DNA from: a virus
IMG/VR virus record: IMGVR_UViG_3300005600_000713
Coordinates: 1-26,602 of that record
Direction: 5' to 3' (one strand)
DNA: 26,602 nt
Shown: one piece after another, positions 20,931 to 26,602 of the stretch
Position numbering within the stretch: position 1 is the first letter of the stretch
Layout: every line of letters begins with the position of its first letter
Translations under genes and position numbers: made by a program
Notes under the pieces: model-generated
Told to the model about the DNA's origin: nothing
What the model saw: the letters and a program-made list of their open reading frames with translations, nothing else
Databases searched by the model: none

Positions 20931-21458
20931 ATGAATGCAGTCAAGCAACAGCCTGAATGGATTGGCTATGACCCCGGCGAACCGAGCGGCGGGGAAACAT
21001 GCTTCGCCGCGATCTGCGGAATATGCGAGCGCGTTGAGCATCTGCGAAACCGTCGCATCCCTGAAAATTGGGATTTGACGTTGGATTGCGGCGGGCGAGA
21101 AATGCTTGTCTGCCCGGATTGCAACGAACGGCACGAGCAGAAAAAAATCGCTGATCTGCAAGGCCGTATCTGCGATTATCATGAGCAAGCCGCCAGCATC
21201 ACAATGTCCGCTGATCTGGCGGAAAAATATCGCATTGCCATTGCCGAGCCAAAAGCCTTCCACATCTTTGCCGAGCTTCAGGAGGCAGGAGACTATCGTG
21301 TAGCCATATCGCCCAACGCCGCGCTCATGCGCTGGCATCCGCTCGGCTTCTTTCTCACGCCCACTGAGGCCCGCCAGACGGCAAAAGACCTGATGACCTA
21401 TGCCGACATTGCGGAGAAGCCCGGAACGCTCCCTGAAAGCGCGGGAGCCGGGAAATGA
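20931..21458 (+). CDS. Hypothetical phage protein with zinc-ribbon-like cysteines, 175 aa
   Basis: Starts at ATG 20931 with AAAGGA upstream. The N-terminal part has CGIC near residue 29 and CPDC near residue 61, which could form a four-cysteine zinc ribbon. The C-terminal domain (FHIFAELQEAGDYRVAISPN, GFFLTPTEARQTAKDLMTYADIAE) resembles small phage domains that end in an L-T-P-x-E-A-R helix. It overlaps the next gene by ATGA. Likely a replication-region accessory protein; function not identified. Confidence 0.75.
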   Translation: MNAVKQQPEWIGYDPGEPSGGETCFAAICGICERVEHLRNRRIPENWDLTLDCGGREMLVCPDCNERHEQKKIADLQGRICDYHEQAASITMSADLAEKYRIAIAEPKAFHIFAELQEAGDYRVAISPNAALMRWHPLGFFLTPTEARQTAKDLMTYADIAEKPGTLPESAGAGK

Positions 21459-21733
21459 GCACAGTCGTAATCTATGGACCGCCCGCCTCCGGTAAGACCC
21501 GTTACGCGCAGGAGTTTAGAGACCTCTATCGCTGCAAGCGCATTTTCGACGAAGGCAAAGAGCGCCCACTGTCAAGCTTTCCAGTGCAAGGCAGCTTAAT
21601 ACTCACACAATTATCACCCCAAGAAATCAAACATTGGCAGCTTAGAGCCGTGCCTGTTGGACAGGCGGATAGCCTGATCTTCATTCCTATCCATGACGCG
21701 TTGACCGATCTGCGTGAAATGACGCAACCATGA
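21455..21733 (+). CDS. Small P-loop protein, 92 aa
   Basis: Clear Walker A motif at residues 8-15 (GPPASGKT) after a hydrophobic strand (MSTVVIY). The protein then has only FRDLYRCKRIFDEG, LSSFPVQGSLILTQLSP and a C-terminal LIFIPIHDALTDLREM. Walker B could be in SLILTQ, but no acidic pair is evident. This is about half the size of typical P-loop kinases and NTPases. The frame is bounded by tidy 4-nt overlaps, so it is not an obvious fragment. Nucleotide binding is likely; the target is unknown. Its neighbours suggest a role in DNA metabolism. Confidence 0.75.
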   Translation: MSTVVIYGPPASGKTRYAQEFRDLYRCKRIFDEGKERPLSSFPVQGSLILTQLSPQEIKHWQLRAVPVGQADSLIFIPIHDALTDLREMTQP

Positions 21734-22248
21734 AAGACTGGACCCACCCCCGGCTTGAAAATGTCGAATGTCGCTTGAACGATACCGACGAAATCTATGC
21801 CGAAGCCCGCGCCGCGTTCGAACGCCGGCGCGACACCTATCCCGATCTCGTCAAGGCCCACAAGATCGCCCCCGACGAAGCCCGCGACGATATTGAGGGC
21901 TGGCGCGCCATCGCCAAGGACTGGCGCTGGATCGCCCATGGCGAAGGCGAACCGGCCACCGCCGAGACGCTGGAGCTGCGCATCCGGGCCATCGATACTG
22001 CAATAGCGCGCTGGTTCGAACGTTTCGATACCGGCTTCAAACAGGCGAGCGAGCAGGAAATGGACCAGCTCTCTCTGCTCTGCGCGATGCGATATTGGGC
22101 CGAGCGCGAAAAACCGGACTGGAGCCGCTTCGACCACATCCACACCGCCTCGCACTGGATGCACGACTGGCGACGCGAAAACAATCACCCCACACGCGGC
22201 GCCATCCTCGCCGCCCGCAAATCCCAAATCGAAAGGAATGCAGCATGA
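21730..22248 (+). CDS. Hypothetical phage protein, 172 aa
   Basis: Helical protein rich in Trp, Arg, Asp and Glu (DEIYAEARAAFERRRDTYPDLV, WRAIAKDWRWIAHGEGEP, FERFDTGFKQASEQEMDQLSLLCAMRYWAEREKPDWSRFDH reading onward). No signal peptide or membrane segment. ATGA overlaps join it to the small P-loop gene and to the cytosine methyltransferase. The base composition here is more GC-rich than in the following methyltransferase gene. No family recognised. Confidence 0.7.
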   Translation: MKDWTHPRLENVECRLNDTDEIYAEARAAFERRRDTYPDLVKAHKIAPDEARDDIEGWRAIAKDWRWIAHGEGEPATAETLELRIRAIDTAIARWFERFDTGFKQASEQEMDQLSLLCAMRYWAEREKPDWSRFDHIHTASHWMHDWRRENNHPTRGAILAARKSQIERNAA

Positions 22249-24008
22249 CCGGCCTCATCGTAGACAATTTCGCTGGCGGTGGCGGTGCATCAACAGGCAT
22301 TGAGGCCGCGCTGGGCCGTGCCGTCGATATAGCGATCAATCATGATGAAGCGGCGATCCGGATGCATGAGGTCAACCACCCCGGCACGCGCCATATCCGC
22401 AACAATATCTGGCAGATAGACCCGCGCGAAGTAACAGGCGGGCAGCATGTCGAACTCGCATGGTTCTCACCCGATTGTAAACATTTCAGCAAGGCTAAGG
22501 GTGGCAAGCCGCGCGAGAAGTCTATCCGCGATCTGGCCTGGGTTGTGGTGTTGTGGGCGCAGCGTGCCAGGCCAGATGTGATCCTATTGGAGAATGTTGA
22601 GGAATTTCGGACATGGGGGCCATTGTGCGAAGAGGGCAGGCCCATCAAGGACCGTGCCGGCGAGACATTCAACAAATGGACACGCGAACTGCGTAAGGCC
22701 GGTTACAAGATACAGTGGAAAGAGTTGCGGGCCTGCGATTATGGCGCGCCGACCATCCGTAAGCGTTTCTTTATGATCGCGCGGCGTGACGGCAAGCCTA
22801 TTGTCTGGCCCGCGCCAACGCATGGCAAGCCGGACTCTCCAGAAGTCTTGTCTGGCAAGCGTAAGCCGTGGCGCACTGCGGCGGAAATTATCGATTGGTC
22901 GATCCCATGCCCCTCAATTTTCGAGCGCAAGAAGCCATTGGCTGAAAATACACTGCGGCGCATCGCGCATGGCATCATGAAATTCGTGGTGAACAATCCA
23001 TCACCCTTCATTGTGCCGCTCACTCATCATGGCAGTGCGGAGCGCAGCTACGGGATGGATAAACCACTACCGACTGTGACGGGGGCGAACCGGGGTGAAA
23101 TGGCGCTGATTGAGACATCAGTAGCCCCCTTTGCTACTTATGCGCAGCATGGCGGGGCCAACCGCTCAATTGAAGACCCGCTCCATACTGTTACGGCATC
23201 CAAGAAAGATCAGAATTGCGTTGCTACCGCTGTTCTGAGTCCATTTTATGGCGATAAAAACGGTAAACCTCGCTCGTCTAACGACATTGACCAGCCTCTT
23301 CGTACACAAACTGTGGAAAATCGTTTCGGCCTCGTTGCGGCTTTCATGCAGAAATTCGCACAAAACGGAAAAGGGTATGATCCGGAGGAACCTCTTCATA
23401 CCGTGATGGCTGGAGCGCCACGACATGCTGTCGTTTGTGCCCATATCGAGCAAGCCAATGGTGGCCCTAATAATGAAAATCTGGCAGGGCGCGCCGCTGA
23501 TGAGCCACTATCTACTGTGACGAAGAGTGGTAGCCAGCAACGCCTTGTCACCTCAAATCTTATTAAACTGCGCGGGACCAGCGATGACCATATACGCGGA
23601 AGCGCGGTGTCAGTCGAAGAGCCTGTCAATACTATAAGCTCTGGCGGGATACACGCCGCAGAGGTGCGGGCGTTTCTGATAAAATATTATGGCACAGATC
23701 AAGACCCGCGATTTGAGGAGCCGCTGCATACAGTGACTACAAAAGACCGTTTCGGCCTTGTCACTGTCACTATCGAAGGCGAAGAATATGTCATCATCGA
23801 CATAGGCATGCGCATGCTCTCGCCGCGCGAACTGTTCAATGCTCAGGGCTTCCCGCCCGATTACATTATTGATCGAGATGCAGACGGGCAGGCCATGACC
23901 AAGACATCGCAGGTGGCGCGGTGTGGCAACAGCGTTTGCCCGCCACTGTCAGAGGCGCTTGTGCGCGCGAATTTTCAAGATGCGAAGAAAGAGCAGGTGG
24001 CAGCATGA
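22245..24008 (+). CDS. C5-cytosine DNA methyltransferase with seven-repeat central region
   Basis: A 587-aa protein. Motif I is DNFAGGGGASTGIEAA (7-22), motif IV has catalytic C78 in FSPDCKHFSKAKGG (a variant of PPCQ found in phage enzymes), motif VI is ENV (116-118), motif VIII is IRKRFFMIA, and the C-terminal motifs are SPRELFNAQGFPPDY and GNSVCPPL. Between them, residues about 270-505 hold seven copies of a unit anchored by P-L-x-T-V-T (at 273, 311, 350, 382, 420, 459 and 492). This is where the target-recognition domain should be, so the repeats may read DNA. No cognate restriction gene is nearby: probably an orphan protecting phage DNA. The central part is AT-richer than its neighbours. 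Confidence 0.92.
   Translation: MTGLIVDNFAGGGGASTGIEAALGRAVDIAINHDEAAIRMHEVNHPGTRHIRNNIWQIDPREVTGGQHVELAWFSPDCKHFSKAKGGKPREKSIRDLAWVVVLWAQRARPDVILLENVEEFRTWGPLCEEGRPIKDRAGETFNKWTRELRKAGYKIQWKELRACDYGAPTIRKRFFMIARRDGKPIVWPAPTHGKPDSPEVLSGKRKPWRTAAEIIDWSIPCPSIFERKKPLAENTLRRIAHGIMKFVVNNPSPFIVPLTHHGSAERSYGMDKPLPTVTGANRGEMALIETSVAPFATYAQHGGANRSIEDPLHTVTASKKDQNCVATAVLSPFYGDKNGKPRSSNDIDQPLRTQTVENRFGLVAAFMQKFAQNGKGYDPEEPLHTVMAGAPRHAVVCAHIEQANGGPNNENLAGRAADEPLSTVTKSGSQQRLVTSNLIKLRGTSDDHIRGSAVSVEEPVNTISSGGIHAAEVRAFLIKYYGTDQDPRFEEPLHTVTTKDRFGLVTVTIEGEEYVIIDIGMRMLSPRELFNAQGFPPDYIIDRDADGQAMTKTSQVARCGNSVCPPLSEALVRANFQDAKKEQVAA
23061..23754 (+). repeat. Seven-unit protein repeat in the cytosine methyltransferase
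   Basis: Units containing KPLPTVT, DPLHTVT, QPLRTQT, EPLHTVM, EPLSTVT, EPVNTIS and EPLHTVT are spaced by 38, 39, 32, 38, 39 and 33 residues. Several are followed by NRFGLV or DRFGLV and a KYYG or PFYG segment. The 38-39-32 spacing occurs twice, suggesting a three-unit block was duplicated. At DNA level the units are divergent. Confidence 0.8.
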
Positions 24009-24208
24009 CCAACTCACCCGCATGGGATGACATCAATCCGGCTCTCAGCAAGACGGACAAGGCCGATCAGGGCGATTTAATGAGCACCGCGCGCCAAGTG
24101 AGACAGCTCGCCGAGCATGCCTCGCAACTGGCCCATGAAGGCCAACTCAACCGCGCACGCAACGCACTTAATATTGCTAGGGAGAAAATAAATGAACATC
24201 TCAGATGA
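24005..24208 (+). CDS. Hypothetical small protein, 67 aa
   Basis: Starts at ATG 24005, overlapping the methyltransferase stop (ATGA). The sequence MTNSPAWDDINPALSKTDKAD is polar; the C-terminal half (TARQVRQLAEHASQLAHEGQLNRARNALNIAREKINEHL) is a long amphipathic helix pair, like a small coiled-coil or TPR-like hairpin. It overlaps the next ORF by 17 nt. No family recognised. Confidence 0.6.
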   Translation: MTNSPAWDDINPALSKTDKADQGDLMSTARQVRQLAEHASQLAHEGQLNRARNALNIAREKINEHLR

Positions 24209-24371
24209 AGAGCTGGTCAAGCGGGCCATTCGCACATCAGGCACACCGTCACCGCGCGCCAGAACACCGCGTTACCAGGCCGTCATGCTGACCTTCGGAC
24301 TTGGCAGCACATATGCTTATGAACTGTGCAGGCGGTTCGGATACGACCCTGATGAGATGGTGCGGCTATGA
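24192..24371 (+). CDS. Hypothetical small protein, 59 aa
   Basis: ATG 24192 with AGGGAG 8 nt upstream; ends at TGA 24371, overlapping the next gene by ATGA. MNISDEELVKRAIRTSG is followed by a basic segment (PSPRARTPRYQAVMLTFGLG) and a helical end with LCRRFGYDPDEMVRL, which might be a small HTH-like fold. No known family. Two overlapping neighbours and a good Shine-Dalgarno support translation. Confidence 0.55.
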   Translation: MNISDEELVKRAIRTSGTPSPRARTPRYQAVMLTFGLGSTYAYELCRRFGYDPDEMVRL

Positions 24372-24637
24372 CTGACAACACTCACAAAGCCTCGTTCATT
24401 CTGCAGAAGCGGGGGCTATATTATCGCCCAAAAAATAATGGTTATACCGGCATCAAAACGGAAGCAGGCCGGTATGATGAATGCGATGCGATTCCTGAAT
24501 GTGGCGTATTTGCAATCCATGAAGACAAGGCACCGTTGTTCGCTCCAGCATGCTGGCATGATCTCCAAGTCAAATTTTTACTGGAGGAAATCGGCAAACG
24601 GGATCGTGAAATCGCGCAATTGAAAGCTCAGCTATGA
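24368..24637 (+). CDS. Hypothetical phage protein, 89 aa
   Basis: Starts ASFILQKRGLYYRPKNNGYTG and continues RYDECDAIPECGVFAIHEDKAPLFAPACW, then ends in a helix (VKFLLEEIGKRDREIAQLKAQL). The LYYRP-x-x-x-GYTG opening is familiar from small phage proteins in replication or modification regions, but I cannot attach a function. It overlaps the adenine methyltransferase start by four bases and may act with it. Confidence 0.65.
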   Translation: MTDNTHKASFILQKRGLYYRPKNNGYTGIKTEAGRYDECDAIPECGVFAIHEDKAPLFAPACWHDLQVKFLLEEIGKRDREIAQLKAQL

Positions 24638-25320
24638 CCGCCGAACTCTCCAACGATAGTCCCGGCAAGGAAAAGAAACCGCGCCACCCGTGGGACTGGT
24701 ATGTCGAGCAAAAATGGGTGACGCATCGTCTGTTGGATTTCGCGCCGATAGACCTTGGCATCAATATGATCGATCCTTGCTGTGGCATGGGCAATATCAT
24801 CAATGCTTTGCGAGAGCGCAACCAGCCTGCTTTCGGCACTGATCTATTTGATCGCGGCGCGCCGCATTTTCTTGGGCTTCATGATTTTCTTGGTGATCAG
24901 CGCGCTATATTCGAGGCCATAAGCGAGCTATCGATCATCATGAACCCGCCATTCTCCTTTCAAGACGGCGCATTGGTGCGCGGCCTTGCTATGCAATTCG
25001 TTCTGCGCGCGCTCGATGTCGCCACACATCAGGTAGCGGCCCTCTTGCCGGTCAAATGGCTGGCAAGCCAAGAACGTTTCGCATTATTCTCCAGTCGCTC
25101 GACAGCGCCAATTGGTGCATGGATATTAACGGAGCGTCCCTCCATGCCGCCCGGCAACGAAATAGAGGCGCTGGGCGACAACGCATGGAAGCGTGGCAAG
25201 GTCGATTATATGTGGGTTCTGTGGGACAAGCGCCGCGAACCGCATTTTGATCAGCGCGGTGATATTTTTGTGCCGACATATTGGATACCGCCCCGCGACA
25301 AGCAGGCAAAGGCGGCATAA
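24634..25320 (+). CDS. N6-adenine-type DNA methyltransferase
   Basis: A 228-aa SAM-dependent methyltransferase. Motif I is DPCCGMGNI (47-55), an acidic second-strand end (GTDLFDRG) binds the cofactor ribose, and motif IV is NPPF (104-107), the catalytic signature of amino-methyltransferases acting on adenine (or N4-cytosine). LLPVKWL follows as motif VI-like. The C-terminus (VDYMWVLWDKRREP) is short, leaving little room for a separate target-recognition domain. No restriction gene is adjacent. With the cytosine methyltransferase it makes a two-enzyme modification set that could hide phage DNA from host restriction. Confidence 0.87.
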   Translation: MTAELSNDSPGKEKKPRHPWDWYVEQKWVTHRLLDFAPIDLGINMIDPCCGMGNIINALRERNQPAFGTDLFDRGAPHFLGLHDFLGDQRAIFEAISELSIIMNPPFSFQDGALVRGLAMQFVLRALDVATHQVAALLPVKWLASQERFALFSSRSTAPIGAWILTERPSMPPGNEIEALGDNAWKRGKVDYMWVLWDKRREPHFDQRGDIFVPTYWIPPRDKQAKAA

Positions 25321-25325
25321 CTCTC

Positions 25326-25520
25326 ATGCCCCCGCGAGCCACTTCCTACCCGACAAAGGCCGAGATTGACCGCGTTGTCAAATCGATGAAGGCTGCCGGT
25401 TTGGAAGTGGGCGGGGTCGAGATTACACGGGATGGCACGATTAGGGTGCTTTCCAAGCTAGCCAATTCTCCTGCCTCTGCCTATTATCGCTGGAAGCAAG
25501 GACAGCTCGTCGGGGAATAA
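25326..25520 (+). CDS. Small protein preceding the integrase, 64 aa (possible directionality factor)
   Basis: Starts at ATG 25326 five bases after the adenine methyltransferase. Its TAA shares one base with the integrase ATG. TSYPTKAEIDRVVKSMKAAGLEVGGVEITRDGTIRVL reads as a helix followed by a beta hairpin; the end (SPASAYYRWKQGQLVGE) is basic. Tight coupling to int suggests an excisionase-like role, but it lacks a recognisable MerR or AlpA winged-helix, so the function is inferred only from position. Confidence 0.6.
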   Translation: MPPRATSYPTKAEIDRVVKSMKAAGLEVGGVEITRDGTIRVLSKLANSPASAYYRWKQGQLVGE

Positions 25521-26602
25521 TGGCCGCTGGTATTCACATCGTGCGCAAGATCAAAACTGGCAAGCCGGTACGCTGGTATGTCTATGCGTGGCGTGGCGGG
25601 CCGCAGATCGCGCGTTTTGAAGGGACATCCCGGCCAAAGGTAACGCCGGAATTGATGACGGCGGCATCCGATGCATGGAAGAAGCGCAGAAATGCACCAT
25701 CCGATACAATATCTGGGTTAATTACCGAGTATCTGGGCAGCCCAGAATGGAAGCGTCTCTCTGATACAACAAAATCAACATGGCGCATGTGGCTGGATCG
25801 GATCGAGGCAAAGTTTGGCAAGGCCGCTCTGGCAGCATTTGAACACAGGGAGATGCGCTCAGACATCCTTGCGTGGCGTGACAAGTGGCAAGATCAACCG
25901 CGTAGCGCTGATATGGCAGTGCAGGTACTTTCTCGCCTGTTAGGCTGGGGCATGGACCGCACTCGCCTTGACATCAATCTTTGCGCTGGCATTAGCCAGC
26001 TATACGAGCACAACCGATCTGATATCATATGGGACAATCCGCATTTCTCTGCGTTCAATCCCTGCGCCTCCATTGAGGTGCAGGAAGCCGTGGCGCTAGC
26101 GGGCTGCACAGGATTGCGGCGCGGCGATCTGGTTAAGCTGCCTTGGTCGGCCGTGGGCGATCATGCGATTATCTGGAAAACCGGCAAGAGCCGGGGCAAG
26201 GCCGTTGTTGTAATCCCGCTGCTTCCAGAAACGCGAACGCTGCTTAATGCGATTCGCGCGCGCCATGCCGCCGAGATGGCAGGCAAGCGGCCAAACCGGC
26301 GCAAGCCCTTGCCGGAGACAATCCTCTCCAACAGCCGCTGGCAGGCATGGACACCCAAGGGCCTAGGTAGCCGCTTCAACGATGCGAAGCAGGAAAGCGG
26401 CATTGACGTGAACTTCCACGACCTCCGCGGCACCTTCGCCACGCGCTGCATGCTCGCCGGGCTAACAGATCAAGAGATTGCAGACATCCTCGGATGGACC
26501 ACAAAAGAGGTTTCAGTCATCCGGGTAAAATATGTCGATCAGGCCCGCGTCGTCGTCGCTATTGGCGAGCGCATAGCCGCCACCTCTGTAAACCGCCTGT
26601 AA
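25520..26602 (+). CDS. int: Tyrosine-recombinase integrase
   Basis: A 360-aa site-specific recombinase, complete; its TAA is the last base. The N-terminal arm (VRWYVYAWRGGPQIARFEG) precedes a SAM-like core-binding domain (about 60-165). The catalytic domain has R200 (CTGLRRGDL), a beta-hairpin lysine (K223, KTGKSRG), H300-x-x-R303 (HDLRGTFATR), W326 (ILGWT, in place of the second His) and nucleophile Y338 (VKYVD). All active-site positions are present. It lies at the end of the early operon instead of beside the repressor as in P2, so it is likely expressed from the early promoter or its own. An att site would be expected just past the edge. Confidence 0.95.
   Translation: MAAGIHIVRKIKTGKPVRWYVYAWRGGPQIARFEGTSRPKVTPELMTAASDAWKKRRNAPSDTISGLITEYLGSPEWKRLSDTTKSTWRMWLDRIEAKFGKAALAAFEHREMRSDILAWRDKWQDQPRSADMAVQVLSRLLGWGMDRTRLDINLCAGISQLYEHNRSDIIWDNPHFSAFNPCASIEVQEAVALAGCTGLRRGDLVKLPWSAVGDHAIIWKTGKSRGKAVVVIPLLPETRTLLNAIRARHAAEMAGKRPNRRKPLPETILSNSRWQAWTPKGLGSRFNDAKQESGIDVNFHDLRGTFATRCMLAGLTDQEIADILGWTTKEVSVIRVKYVDQARVVVAIGERIAATSVNRL

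Larger units (their letters stand above)
1..26602. mobile_element. P2-like temperate phage / prophage segment (left end missing)
   Basis: The window carries a P2-type tail operon, a lysis cassette, a divergent CI/Cro switch, an Ogr-type late activator, a primase-helicase and a tyrosine integrase whose stop codon is the last base. No head genes are present and the first gene runs off the left edge, so the element continues leftward. Neither att site is visible; attP or attR would be expected just past the integrase. Most reading frames look intact, which argues against a decayed remnant, but functionality cannot be shown from this part alone. Confidence 0.93.

Noticed and set aside
1-26602. 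tRNA, rRNA or insertion sequences
   Set aside because: Nothing resembling a tRNA cloverleaf, rRNA segment or transposase was recognised by eye on either strand; a covariance search would be needed to exclude small RNAs.

Overview
The window is most of a P2-like temperate myophage (prophage) genome from an alphaproteobacterium. Three observations support this. The contractile-tail genes correspond one-to-one to P2 genes J, I, H, V, W, FI, FII, E/E', T, U and D. There is a complete CI/Cro-type switch, and a tyrosine integrase ends exactly at the right edge. A GapR/DUF2312 protein, a family I know only from alphaproteobacteria and their phages, and a fairly GC-rich sequence with weak Shine-Dalgarno sites suggest the host class. 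A Sphingomonadales-like host is possible, but that is only a guess. No capsid, portal or terminase gene and no tail-completion gene (R/S/X) is visible; they presumably lie beyond the left edge.

Layout. (1) 1-2447, minus strand: a lysis cassette of a holin candidate, a second small membrane protein, an M15 endolysin and overlapping Rz/Rz1 spanins, followed by two unknown genes, the last running off the edge. (2) 2603-12804, plus strand: the tail operon in the order J-I-fibre-small ORF-V-W-FI-FII-E/E'-T-U-D. Compared with P2, V-W lies after the fibre instead of before J. Near-identical palindromes sit 56-57 nt upstream of J and of V. E/E' carries a T7 slippery site. (3) 12819-13712: an accessory locus with a brnT-brnA toxin-antitoxin pair behind an inverted repeat, plus one unknown gene. 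(4) 13715-15370: the lysogeny switch. CI and a membrane-anchored protein with a WYL-like tail are on the minus strand, diverging from a YdaS/Cro-like gene across a 12-bp-period operator array. (5) 15367-17534: a tightly overlapping early operon of small proteins, a CII-like regulator and an Ogr/Delta zinc-finger late activator. (6) 17624-25520: replication and DNA modification, with a zinc-finger/Toprim/P-loop primase-helicase, GapR-like protein, a small P-loop protein, a C5-cytosine methyltransferase with a seven-repeat central array, an N6-adenine-type methyltransferase and several small unknowns. (7) 25520-26602: the integrase.

Inferred logic. CI silences the early promoter in the operator array. 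When it is lifted, the rightward operon makes Cro, CII-like protein, Ogr, replication proteins, methyltransferases and Int. Ogr then turns on the late tail and lysis units, possibly through the paired palindromes. Functions come from motif recognition by eye; no database search was run.
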